A DNA stretch of 64,000 bases from Coleophoma eucalyptorum (taxonomy: Eukaryota > Ascomycota > Leotiomycetes > Helotiales > Dermateaceae): NCBI GenBank assembly GCA_026120035.1, contig JALRME010000042.1, positions 124,001 through 188,000 on the forward strand, read 5' to 3'. Below, one piece after another: positions 23,114-33,873 of the stretch. Within the stretch, counting starts at the first letter, position 1, and every line of letters starts with the position of its first letter. Made by a program: the position numbers and the translations under genes. Below the pieces are notes generated by a model, which was not told where the DNA came from, did not search any database, and was given only the letters and a program-made list of their open reading frames with translations.

Positions 23114-23493
23114 CAGTGTTGAGTTCTGACTTCTGTCTTCGAAGGGAGACAGATGCTCCGTCCGAGTTGGTCGATCTGTACCGGAAATTTGATCTGCACC
23201 GAGAATTCCCACCCCGATCCCGATGCCGACGCCAATTCCAGTTACACTTCACAATCTGTAACCTTCGCCTCCTTTCCTTTCCCTTTCCCCTTCTGCTTGT
23301 CTTGTCCTGCCTTGTCTTGCCTTTTTTTAGTACTGTCCCATATGCCTTGTTCTTTCCCTAGTCTAGCAATGTCTATTTGCATTGCTGTACGCAGACACGA
23401 GATCCGCTTTCCCACGACATGCTTTACCCTTTTTCTGAAGCCGGATACTCCCAAGTCGTCTGAGCTACAGCTCCGGTCTTTAAGAGTACCAAT
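23114..23493. other. Intergenic region, 380 bp, pyrimidine-rich
   Basis: From 23268 to 23330 the plus strand is almost pure C/T (CCTTTCC and CTTGTC motifs). This is just past the stop of the minus-strand NLR, so on that strand it is a purine-rich 3' flank. No gene is supported here. Confidence 0.5.
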
Positions 23494-26400
23494 TTATATC
23501 CAGGCCGAATCATCTAGACTGAAACGAACAAAGTATACCCGGCCAGAGTTACAGCCAAATCCAATGCAATTCTTATGAACTGCAAACCGTGATGCCCGGT
23601 ACTCTGGAGGAATCCATAGAATATTACTACCGTTCCGAGTGCACCACTTCTTGTCCGTGGTCATATGATATCCTATTCTATTGGGATCTTTATTCAGATT
23701 CAAGGAGGACTGTCCTAGACTAAAGACCCTAAAGCTAGTGATAAAATGTCTGCTGTCAGGATCATAGGTTATGAATGCAGTGTAACCTTCTAGTGTCTGT
23801 AGACAAGTCCCCATCGTAGCATCCCAGAGCCGGACTGTTTTATCGTATGAACTTGATACTAGCTGCCGGACATCAGGACTAAAGGCTACTGGCTGAACAA
23901 CTCTAGTATGGCCCTTAAATAACTGCAGACAAGCACCTGTCGTAGTATCCCAGAGTCGGAGTGTTTTATCGGATGAACTTGATGCTAGCTGCCGGCCGTC
24001 AGGACTAAAGGCTACTGACAAAACACTTTCAGTATGGCCTTCTAGTATCTGTAGGCAAGCACCTGTCGTAGTATCCCAGAATCGGACGGTTTCATCGGTT
24101 GAACCTGATGCTAGCTGCCGGCCGTCAAGACTAAAGGCTACTGACAAAACACTGTCAGTGTGGCCTTCTAGTACCTGCAGACATGGACTCCAGTCGTTTC
24201 GAATTAGGGGTTTTGTCTGAATCCAGTCAGGAATCTCCTTGCTGAAGTGTTTTCTAACAATACTGTTCAAGGGAGCAAACAACAGGCCTGCGCTATAAAT
24301 CTGAAGTGGAGCCTCCTCCAATGCTGGACGAAACTGAAGAAATATTCGAAGAGCATCATATACAAGGCCGTCGAGAGTAGGAGTAGTTTCAAGCTGTAAC
24401 TTTGGTGTCGCTCTCATTTTTCTCGCTAGCACTCGTAAATTTAGAATTCCTTTATTCAATTCTCCAAATAAACTCAAGGCTTCGGACCAATGAAGAAGGT
24501 GTATAAGGAGGAATCTGTGAACTGGTCCTTTATCCGACAGGTATTTGTGAACTAGACTGTTGTCTGAGTTGCTATCAAGGTAGTCGGTGAGATGGTCAAT
24601 CCAAAAGCAGCAGCTATATCTGATAGCTTCAATACGGCTGTGGACTATAGCCGTACACGCTTGTGCGCCAGGATGCTTAAGCTTACACATATCTCGTTCG
24701 AGAACCCCAGATAAGGCGTATAATGAACGGTCTACAATAAGACCGTGCTCTCCTTGAAGGCCAGCTGTAAAAAGCCCTATACCATCTCCAGCACTAAAAT
24801 AATCCTTTGCTGACTGGTGAACGAAGTATAAAATATCGTCTCGGACTACAAGGAAGCACCCACAGGTCTCAATTAGCTCTTTTAACATTTTCAAATTTTC
24901 GAATGGCTTAGCGGGCAACCCAGCAATAGATATAAGTTCATTTAGATGAAGAGGACGGAAGACAACGGTAGCTACTGAGAGGATTGATCGACAGAACTTT
25001 ATAGTGTTAGGTCGCGGTTGATTATCGAGCTGGTCCATCATAACACCGTAGAGCGACTGTAGCCCTGAGGGAAATTCCTTTATAGCATCCAGTGTTTCCC
25101 AGGACGGGACGTTGTAGAGGGTTTTACAAACTAAAGCTACCCAGAGAAATGTACCTTCGGATTTCTCTCGTAGGTAACTACGAACCTCCTCCTTAAACCC
25201 ACTAGTATAATGTAGTTGTGTAGCTAGTCTTGATACCTTATAGTCGATATAGATACTCACAGCGTTTGAGATGTGGTCCTTATTTAGCTCAAGACTAAGC
25301 ATGCTACTTTGTAACTCTAGCTCTCGCTTGAATTCCGGGTAGTTGCGACTACTAACAAGCCATTTGGCCTTAGTAGACTTAGTATCCGTGATAAAACGGA
25401 AAAGGATATCCCGCTCTGGCCCAGGTACGCATTCATCTAATGCATCAATAATAACAATCGTTCCTGGGCTCTCATTTAACATTTTTGACAGTGTCGAACA
25501 AAGTGCAACTGTAGCATTTGGTCCGGTAAACATGTTCTTGTTTAACTCGTAATTCGCCCGGAAGACTTTGGCCATTTGAGGATAGTCTCTTACGAGCTTC
25601 CAAATAAGGCCGCGTAAAATGGAAACCGCGTTGTTCAACCGAGTGTCGGTGTTTTGACAGAAGAAAAAAGTGGTAGTACTATTAATGGTCGTAGATAAGT
25701 TTCTTAGTGAACTTTTGGACAGCTCTCGGACTAGGGCAATCAACAGCATAGCCTTCCCTTTCCCAGGATCTCCATTGATCCAGAGAATTGGACAGGTATC
25801 GTTCTGTTGCCATTCCTGAAGCCTCTGATCCTCGAGGATCCACGCATAACAATCATTGAGTAGATAATCCTTTGAATGCTCGATCCTCTTCATGTCTAAC
25901 TCTGGATCTGTAGCTTGTAGGTCTTCAAGGTATTTCATTGTCATTCCATCTAGCTGTCCTGGCTAGTAATGATTAGCTCTGATCCTTGATATCATGTAAA
26001 TTATGGCATTTCAATAATAATGAATTAGCACATACCATGTTAATTGGCGGAGTCAGGCATGCTTTGAGACAATCCAGTACTTGAACGTACTCGTGGCAGT
26101 CCTCACTTTTGAATTTGACAATATCTGAATGGTCAGCATCTATAGGGTGTTTAGTTTCCATGTCAGATGGCCAATCCAGAATCGCACTACGTGGCTCAAG
26201 CGCTGTTGTAGGTTCTCCATGGCGTGCAAAGGATCCGTCCGGTTTCTGCAATGATTAGGTTTAATTCCGCGGATAGGGAGAAATATTTACCATTATTAGC
26301 CTTCGGGTAAGCCTTGTTTCATAAAAGCTTGCGACTTTGATATCTTTCATAGTGTCAACGAAGCTATCGAGCTCTTTTCGCCAATAGGGCTCGTCCTCGC

Positions 26401-27574
26401 TGATTTGGCGAAGCCTGTCCTCTGCGGTATGCCCGTACTTTATTGCAGCTACCATATCATTTACATCCATTCCACGGTGTGGTACTGCAAAGAATAGGAT
26501 ACCGACGACGGATTTCAGAGTTGGGCCGTTAATCTGTTGATCCTTGACCAAAAACTACCAAGTTGTTAGTCAGTAATAGCCTAAAGAGGCGATAATTTTA
26601 CGCTTTTCAATACGTTGCCACCGAAGCTATGAGCGACAAAGAGTATAGCTCGGTTCGGATCCTGAAATAATCAGCGAAGTAAATATAGTGAGAACACGAG
26701 CTGTGACAGAGAACTCGAGCTTTGATAGTGACAACTAACCTCTTCACGCACATGCTTCAATTCGTTGCCGGATTTACGACCATAATCTAGCAGGTCTCCA
26801 AAGCCAGTGCCTCTAATGTTCGCATTGTGTCCGTATATCAAAACTCTGGCATTGGGGAAGCTTTTAGGAAGGAAGTGGCGCGGCCACATTGGGCTAGGAT
26901 CTGATTTTGAGGCCCATGAGCCATAGGCATTACTACCAATTCCCGAAATGAATACCATACTAACAAGTCAGCACACATAGCTTAATGTAGTAGATCTCTT
27001 ACTCAACTATAGGTTTTGCAGCTGTGGGATACATTTGGGTGAAGCCGCTAAAGTCGCCGGTGAAGTAAAGGTGGCATTCATCATCTCGCCCTGGCACTGT
27101 GCACCTCTTTGAGGATCCTTTCTTCAGACAGGAGAAATATTCGGGTAGCGCCTTAAAGTCGACGATCGCAACAAGGCCGTCAGTGTTAATACAAGAGGGT
27201 ACAATGGTGATGCCACTGATATTGTCGCCCTTATCTTTTGAAAGGTCCCCTATCGTAGTCTTCACCCAGGACTTGATTGTGGGTTCATCATCATGACTCG
27301 ACGAAATGCCACTAACACGGACTACGAAGGGTTTCTTAGATTGTTTGGTAGTTGATATTTCTACCATTGACACGTCTGCTGTTGATGCTGCCGCTGCTAC
27401 CATGGACAATTCTGCTGGGGGCGGTGTCGTCGTGGGTTCTGTTGACCCGCGATGGTGCTCAGCTTTGCTCTGTCCAAGATACTTGGCAAGGCAGAGAACC
27501 AAAACACCACAAATTATCGTTAGGAGCAATGCTAGAGGATCCATAGTGCCTAGACGGTGTGATTGAGAATCCAT
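23494..27574 (-). CDS. NLR: membrane anchor, alpha/beta hydrolase, NACHT, WD40
   Basis: Six exons (27574-27003, 26959-26740, 26661-26602, 26554-26291, 26245-26036, 25953-23494) join in phase to 1261 residues; introns are 43, 78, 47, 45 and 82 nt. Residues about 11-34 are a hydrophobic anchor (MDPLALLLTIICGVLVLCLA). A spacer ends in TGDFSGFTQMYP and leads into a SERAC1/SesB-like hydrolase: VFISGIGSNAYGSW, VLIYGHNA, and the nucleophile motif FVAHSFGG, visible only after splicing. NACHT follows: the Walker A reads GDPGKGKAML (Ala where Thr is usual, residue 510), and Walker B is IVIIDALDECVPG. From residue 1033 come three 42-residue WD40 repeats, nearly identical, plus a decayed fourth. Fungal NLRs of this build control incompatibility; the WD40 array is the variable sensor. 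Activity is uncertain because of the Walker A change. Confidence 0.9.
23806..24183 (-). repeat. Three tandem 126-bp WD40 repeats inside the NLR gene
   Basis: The units run 24183-24058, 24057-23932 and 23931-23806, each 126 bp and starting with the codons for CLQ. Units 1 and 2 differ at only a small number of bases; unit 3 is more diverged (it has lost the GRQ in one turn and the LEGHT opening). A fourth, shortened unit begins at 23805 and soon loses the pattern. This is the structure of the hypervariable WD40 arrays in HNWD-type incompatibility genes, where repeats are reshuffled by recombination. Confidence 0.88.
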
Positions 27575-28571
27575 AATGCCTAGCCGGCGCGTTGGAAAGA
27601 GTGTGTTGTTGGCATCATTTATGAGACGTTATCGGGACAGCCTTGCCGGCATTCTTTGCTGATTACTTGCTTTACAGCTATGAAAGTTTTGGGATGTTTC
27701 TGATATGTCTGGTAACTCTTTTCAAAATCGAGAGGAGAATGAGGCGGCGATGCTTGTTGGAGACCATTGAGGCTGAAACGATGAAGATGGGTCGAGAACA
27801 GCGCAGGGGATGATTGAAGTCCCAAGCGGATGTGTTGATTTACAGGGCTAAATCTTAGCGCCAAGTCTTCAAAGTTCTGCCCTCGTCCAGGGTCGACAAT
27901 TCATAAGGATAGGCTGTTCGAGTGATAAAGACGCAAATACTACGCTGACTAAGGCTCAAACCTGCTATTTTATGGAGTCTGAGTACCACATGACACACCC
28001 ACCATGCTATGTCCATCCTCACACCAATGCATGGGAGTCTGAAGAATGGGATAGTGGTTCATTTCAATGTAGAAATGTGTGGTGAGTAGTAAATAGACTT
28101 TGTATCGACTGCATAGCCTCAAGTTCAACTGAGATCACACGTGCCTCTCTACTCCTGACATTTCCCAATGTCACGTTTCTTAGATAAACGAACGGTATCG
28201 AGACTGGCTTTATCCATAAAATATAGAATCAGCCTGTATAAAAAGGCGTCCCTGACTTGCATTTTAAAAGATGCATTCGAAGGTGCACATTTGTCCAGGA
28301 GATTAGAATGTATCAATAAGAAGGCATGTATTCACTTTCTATAGAATAAAGCCCCAACGCTGCAAGCAGCAAGAAGCAAAAAAAAGTTCTAGAAGAATAT
28401 CTAACGAAGTGAATTTTTCATACACGTAACCCCACATAAACCCAACCGCCATGAACCCATCCATCCGTCCGTCCGTGCCGCACCTCCCAAAATGTAAGTA
28501 TAAAACACAGAACCGAATCAGAATCAGAATCAGAACCCCCCCAAAGTTCCCAGCTTCATATCTCGTGATGC
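27575..28571. other. Intergenic region, about 1 kb
   Basis: Holds the promoter of the minus-strand NLR (near 27575) and the 3' flank of the GH49 gene. A short GAATCA repeat lies at 28515-28535 and ATCC/GTCC tetranucleotide repeats near 28457-28473. No gene is supported; the open frame at 27619-27864 has no recognisable product. Confidence 0.5.
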
Positions 28572-30470
28572 TTATACCGCCGTCCACGTGCCCCAGTAGG
28601 AGCTGTCGATATTCAGCCGGCCCAGCGACAGCGAGTCCCAGTTGTCGTCGGCCAGTGTGATGTGCGTGTCGCCCACGTAGTAGTCCTTGATGGTCAAGCC
28701 AATATTGTCTGGCGAGTTCTGCCCGATCTTGACGGGCTGGTTCCCGTGGTTGGCGTCGGTGAAGACGCGGATGTTGCTCATGTCGATGAGCGTGGTTTGG
28801 TTGGCCAGCTCTTCGATCCAGATGTTCTCGATGAGGAAGTTGTCAATGTTGGCCAGCGGGTTGATGCCGATCAACGCGGGCGAAATGCCCTCGGCGCGCC
28901 AGTTCGACACCGTGTAGTTGCTGATGTACGAGTTGACGTCCGCGGTCACCGTGGAGGATGCGTCCGTGTAGCTGGCTGCAGAGCCGATGAGGGCGCGTGG
29001 GTACTCGACTAGTTGCGAGTGGTACCGCGTGTGGATGACATCGATACTGTCAACAGTAATATTGGTCAGGTTCCGCTGGGACCACCCGAATTGGATGATG
29101 GGCGCGTTGTTGGTCTTCCAGACCGTTATTCTTTCGGCAATAACGTTGGAGTAGTACGTCTTGATAGTATCATCACCAGTGTGATAGAAGACGTCGCAAA
29201 CGTAACTATATGGGTACATCTCCATGCCATCCGTCTGACCGAAGAAAGCGCCCACTTGCTTGTAATCAGATATATACACACTCGAGGAGCCGGTATCACC
29301 GTAAAAGTCCATCGAGTTGAACGGCGGAGCATTCATCGTAACGCCATGCACCGTCCACGTCTGATTGGTTTCAAAGTTCCCACGCCACATTTTCAACGAG
29401 GAGTCGTCGCTCTTAATGTTGGAATACCCCTGCTCTGTATTCGCCTGGTATACATACTGTTCACCCGACAGCACGCCGAAACCAGTCGCCTTCAGATTCG
29501 GCGCGGCACTTGTATATTCAACCGCGCCTTTCACATACGCACCAGGCGCAAAGTAGACCCAGCTGACCGAGGAAGAAAGAACTGCGTGAGCGGTGCCGGT
29601 AAGGTAATACACTCCCGGAGCGAAATAGACAATAGACTTATCGGTGGAATCCAAGCCGGTCACCAGGCCGGGCTCGACATAAAGAGTGTCGGCTTTGTCA
29701 TTCGGTACCATATCCGGGGCAGGGAAGGGGCTGGCGAAGATCAGCAGAGCATTGTGGGGCTCGATCCCTACGATAGGCATGTCGTTGGTGTAGTTCTGGA
29801 CATATCCAGTGCCCTCGGGATTCACATTCTGGACGTAGGAAGAATCCTCGCCCGGTCCCGCATTCCGATATACCCACAGATCATCCTGCAGCTCGACAGA
29901 GAAGCGAAAGCCGTTGGCAACATATGGCACCGTGATGAAAGCATCCCCACCGGAGGCTGTGATGGTGAAGTTGAGGTTGCTGGGGCGGATCAAGACATTT
30001 GAGGCCGAGATGGCAAGGCCGTTGGCCCGCGAGACCTTGACAACCACATCATCCTGATATAAGAACTGTGTCCAACCCATGGTGATGCCCACATCCGGTT
30101 CGATTGAGATTTGATCATCCGTATCACAGAATGACGTGAGGTCTCCAGGTGTGTGTATTTTGCCATTGCCATTTCTTGGAATGGACTCGTATACAAAAGA
30201 GTTATAATAAGAGGTAGGCTTTGAGGCCAAGGCGACTTGAATCGAATACAGATGAGATTGTCTAACGTTATCGTTCTGTACGGGGGTCTTGGTGTTGTTT
30301 TCCCCATTAGCATGCCACCATGTTTGTAAATCGGTCAGGTTCGCAGTTGCGTTGGCCGTAGCTCGATTTTGGTGAAGATGAAGATGAGAGTGACTTGGGA
30401 GTATTCCCGCCGCAGCCTTACCGACGCTGACGGCAAGCAGCAAAGCTCTCACGACGGTAGAGACTGGCAT
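28572..30470 (-). CDS. Secreted glycoside hydrolase family 49 (dextranase-like)
   Basis: The frame is open from 30716, but Met at 30470 is chosen because it begins a signal peptide (MPVSTVVRALLLAVSVGKAAAG); this gives 632 residues in one exon. The mature part opens with LQTWWHANGENNTKTPVQ and VRQSHLYSIQVAL, the N-terminal beta-sandwich phrases of GH49. The beta-helix carries Asp414 (QTDG) and Asp433-Asp434 (HTGDDTIK). This 19+1 spacing matches, from memory, the three active-site aspartates of Penicillium dextranase (376, 395, 396). The C-terminus ends SSYWGTWT, as in the family. GH49 enzymes are inverting endo-hydrolases of dextran (EC 3.2.1.11) or pullulan/isopullulanase (EC 3.2.1.57); which one this is cannot be told. 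It has many N-glycosylation sites and acts outside the cell. Confidence 0.93.
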   Translation of the reverse strand: MPVSTVVRALLLAVSVGKAAAGILPSHSHLHLHQNRATANATANLTDLQTWWHANGENNTKTPVQNDNVRQSHLYSIQVALASKPTSYYNSFVYESIPRNGNGKIHTPGDLTSFCDTDDQISIEPDVGITMGWTQFLYQDDVVVKVSRANGLAISASNVLIRPSNLNFTITASGGDAFITVPYVANGFRFSVELQDDLWVYRNAGPGEDSSYVQNVNPEGTGYVQNYTNDMPIVGIEPHNALLIFASPFPAPDMVPNDKADTLYVEPGLVTGLDSTDKSIVYFAPGVYYLTGTAHAVLSSSVSWVYFAPGAYVKGAVEYTSAAPNLKATGFGVLSGEQYVYQANTEQGYSNIKSDDSSLKMWRGNFETNQTWTVHGVTMNAPPFNSMDFYGDTGSSSVYISDYKQVGAFFGQTDGMEMYPYSYVCDVFYHTGDDTIKTYYSNVIAERITVWKTNNAPIIQFGWSQRNLTNITVDSIDVIHTRYHSQLVEYPRALIGSAASYTDASSTVTADVNSYISNYTVSNWRAEGISPALIGINPLANIDNFLIENIWIEELANQTTLIDMSNIRVFTDANHGNQPVKIGQNSPDNIGLTIKDYYVGDTHITLADDNWDSLSLGRLNIDSSYWGTWTAV

Positions 30471-32493
30471 GATTGAATTTCGGTAGAGACTGACGGTATA
30501 ACAAAAAGAAGAGTCCTGGAAAGGCTGGAATCTCGTGAAGTGTAGAGAACTAGCTCTTACAGAGATGTGAAGTGAAATAAATCCGGGCGGTGTTACTGCT
30601 TCATGATTTTTAGTTGAGGTAGTAAAAGTCCCGCGAGAAGATAATATAATCCGATTTTTCTCTGGCCGACGCAGCACTATAAAGAAGATCGTGGGTTCCG
30701 AGAGGGATGTCATCACTATGAGAATATAAAATTATAAAGATCCCTTCCCTTGGAAAGCATCCTTGGGAATCAGATAGTAAATTATTACCTTGCAGCAGTC
30801 GAGGAGGCGCTTATAGAGTACCTCATTTCCGCGTCGGTTAGTTTTGTTTCAAGTAACTGGCAGGTCGCCAATTGGAGCTCGGCCCCAGCCTGAATACATA
30901 ATCGCACCACGGCTGAACCTGCACGTCGCTGTTTCATGCACCCTGAAAAGCTTCTTTGTGCAGCAAGATTGTCCTTCAGCGACCAAGCAATTGGTTGAGC
31001 CGGGACCACACTATATTTATGCATGGGATGTTTCCGAAATGCAATATCGACGACCGGACGAAGATTGCTGGGGGTTCGGAGAAACATGTGCTGATCCGAG
31101 AGCGTGCGACAAGTCGAAAGTCAGATTAAGCGATAAACGTTGACTGAGGCCCTTTGAACTTAGGACGTTACATTGACGCTATTGATTACCTCCCCCAAGG
31201 TGTAGATTTCAGAGCGGTGTATTAATCACGACTAGAATTAACTCCAGATTTGGGTTTGCTGCTATCGCATAATAGTAAACATACAGAAGGTAAGTTCAAT
31301 TTGTAGCACCTGTCGATCAAAGACCGCAAAAGCAATATGGAAGCGGTGCAAGCGGTAAAAGGAAAGTGTTCATCCGCAAGTAATCTTACTCCCAGAGTAT
31401 CATCAACAACCCTTTGTAGGGGTTTCGGTAGGTTGAGCAAACATTTCCTGGATGCAAAATGATCGCCACTTTCCGCTCTTCCCTGGTAATTGAAGGGCCA
31501 AAGGGTCATGTATAGCGGCCGGTATATTAAAAAGACCAGGCTGATAAAATTGGCCGAGATGGGAAAGTAAACTTGCGCACATAGGCGGTATTCCATCAGA
31601 TCAGAGATAAGGACGTAGGAACCCGTGATGTGGAGCGATTGTGCCACGTCCAGGGTTCGAAGACGCGGCCATTTGTGAAAAGCACATTAGACGTACCTGA
31701 GGCTCCACTTTTCCCTCCCAGACTGCAACGCTACGGGAGACGGTAATATAGCATCGATCCCTTGATGTGCAATCACAAGGGATGTAGAAGTGGACCAGAT
31801 AGAGGGCAACGTCAACTGTATTTTAAAAAGTTTTTAGCCTTTCTATACCCCGACTAGCCTAGGATAGCCGATCATGCTCGCAAGGCAGCTAGTTATGTCA
31901 TCCATCAGTTTAACTTTCTCTGTCAACCCCTTCCCGAGGCAAATCACCGAGTAGAATATTCCTTGTCGCTCTAGAGCAAGTACATTGCTTTTACTACTCT
32001 ATAAGCCGCATCTTTATCTTACCAAACCAAGCTCGCCGTCTTTGTCATCTTCACGACCGTACGGCTCCGTCTGCGAAATATAATTTTGCCCGGGAGACGG
32101 CCAGAGGGAAATGCCTTGGCCATGTTTTGCTACCGACGACAATTCCTGCTAGCCCATCCCTTGCCGTGGGTTGTCTCCCACCGTATCGCTTCCACCGAGC
32201 CTTCCAGCGCCACCGTCACAGGGGATATGCATATTGTTAAGCTTGGAATCGGCGTTATTCTCCGTGCAGATCGAGACACTGCCTCGCCTTAATGGAACCG
32301 TCTTAGGTTGGAAGGGGTTGTTATGATCAGGTGAACCATCTCCATTGGCAGTGTTTCGCGAGACTGATTCAGCGTGACGCCACCTTCAGCAACAGCAAAT
32401 TTGTAAAACAAGAATCAGGGAATTTTTGCAATAAGGTAGAACAAACCACCTATTAGACGTGTACTGCTCGATGGTGAAGGTTGTCTTCTATCC
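30471..32493. other. Large intergenic region, first part (about 2 kb)
   Basis: The first 250 bases are the leader and promoter of the minus-strand GH49 gene. Beyond that I see open frames at 30785-31143 and 31222-31647 but no recognisable protein, splice pattern or RNA gene. A GGGTTCGAAG phrase near 31652 resembles a tRNA B-box, but no tRNA fold surrounds it. Confidence 0.5.
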
Positions 32494-32633
32494 AGGAGAA
32501 ACTTTGGTTTTATGTCAATATGCCCACGGAATTCTCCAGTTCACTTCACGTATCAGACTTGTTCTGCTTTAGAAAGGAGAACCTTTGATTTCATATCAAG
32601 ATGCCAACGGAGTTCTCCAGTTTACTGCACGTA
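32494..32633. repeat. Direct repeat, two 59-bp copies 22 bp apart
   Basis: Copy 1 is 32494-32552 and copy 2 is 32575-32633; both start AGGAGAA and end CACGTA. They differ at 9 of 59 positions with no gaps, about 85 percent identity. No coding potential is seen. The repeat may be the remains of a local duplication or part of an unknown element. Confidence 0.85.
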
Positions 32634-33605
32634 AGGTATAGCTGACTATTTCAGTATGAAGTATAGCAAGCACGTGACGGCTCTTTGAAATGATTGCTTG
32701 TCACCCAGGGATTGTCACGCAAGGACCTCAGTTTATCAGGCATAGACGGGTCTAGTTGGACTTTCGATATGAGAAACACTTAAAGCCCCGCACTTTTCCA
32801 AGTTGCATATGGGGTGATTTGTGAAGCCCTATGATCTCCCAAGCAGTGTTGGGCGGCTGCGGGGGATCGGCCGACCCGTGGATATTTCCCAGCAACTTAT
32901 GATCCCCAGCGCCAAGCCACAACCGGATACCAACTCGAGTATTCAAGTATCATATAAAAACAGGCCATAGAGAAAGGGCCAGATGACAACGTGATGAGCT
33001 ATGCCAAAGAGTCTTGGAATCGCGATACTTTAGGGACACGACACTGTTGTCTCCTCCATGGGCCACGCGTTGGCTCTTGGCCGCAGTGGCTGGTGCAAGT
33101 AGTGCAAGAAAGCAGGAAACTCCCTTAGCATGAGCTGACAACAGCTGTCAACCGGGCAAAGGAAAAGATAAACACCTCGCGTCGGCCTCGGCCAGGTTTG
33201 GCACAGCTTACGTGCATGCTCGGGAGCAACTCGCTCCTCCCCATCAGACGCGCCGAACAAGTAGCGAAGGTGTGTCAAACAAAAGATGGCGTTCGGGTGC
33301 GCCACAAACGGCTTAAGGATGCGCCGGCGGAGGAAAATCGTAGCCAGATGCTGCTTACATAACGCGTTTAGATCCTTGCAATGTGGAAAAGAGCCGCGGG
33401 GCATTGACGCGGACCAATACTGACGCCGGGAAGCTGTTATTGACCAATCAGAAGCGACGTCAAATTCAGCCCATCTGCACGGCGGCTACGTTTATCTTGG
33501 CTGATCTGCAGTGGCTTGCTGGGGCATCCACCTCCTCCAGCTCACACGGCCGAATCGTCGTCATGATGCCGAATCTTAGGATCAGGAGATATGGAAACAA
33601 TTCTG
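32634..33605. other. Intergenic region, about 970 bp
   Basis: Lies upstream of the MDR reductase promoter. The minus-strand open frame at 33030-33404 encodes no family I know. Base composition rises to about 50 percent GC here. No gene is supported. Confidence 0.45.
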
Positions 33606-33873
33606 TATAAATACAGTAAGTGAATCTGAGTTATTTGAACATCAACAACTTCCATCAGTTTATTAAACACAATCAACACTTAACCACCACACTTAAACAC
33701 CACACTGAACCATCACACTTACTTAAAACACCACACTCGACATATCAAACTCAACACACTATATCTTAGCTGAGGGGAGTCTGATACACCAAGTTCGACC
33801 CTCAATCTTAAAAAATCACACCACTATCACTACTCACTATCATCCCACACGCATTATCCAACCACTTCACAAA
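33606..33873 (+). promoter_or_regulatory. TATA box and CA-rich leader of the MDR gene
   Basis: TATAAATA at 33606-33613 lies 260 bp before the start codon. The leader between 33660 and 33750 is made of degenerate copies of ACCACACTTAAA, almost free of G. Such unstructured CA-rich leaders are common on highly expressed fungal genes. Confidence 0.6.

Noticed and set aside
22899..23361. Open frames with an 8-residue repeat
   Set aside because: They come from translating the 8-bp minisatellite; no gene evidence.
29013..30002. 329-codon plus-strand open frame opposite the GH49 gene
   Set aside because: It is the antisense shadow of a well-supported GH49 coding region with GC-biased third positions.
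31222..31647. 141-codon minus-strand open frame
   Set aside because: No recognisable domain, no splice partners, uneven composition; not called as a gene.
31640..31675. B-box-like GGGTTCGAAG near 31652
   Set aside because: No A-box upstream and no acceptor stem pairing; chance match.
33030..33404. 124-codon minus-strand open frame
   Set aside because: Lies in the MDR upstream region, has no family resemblance and overlaps several open frames on both strands.
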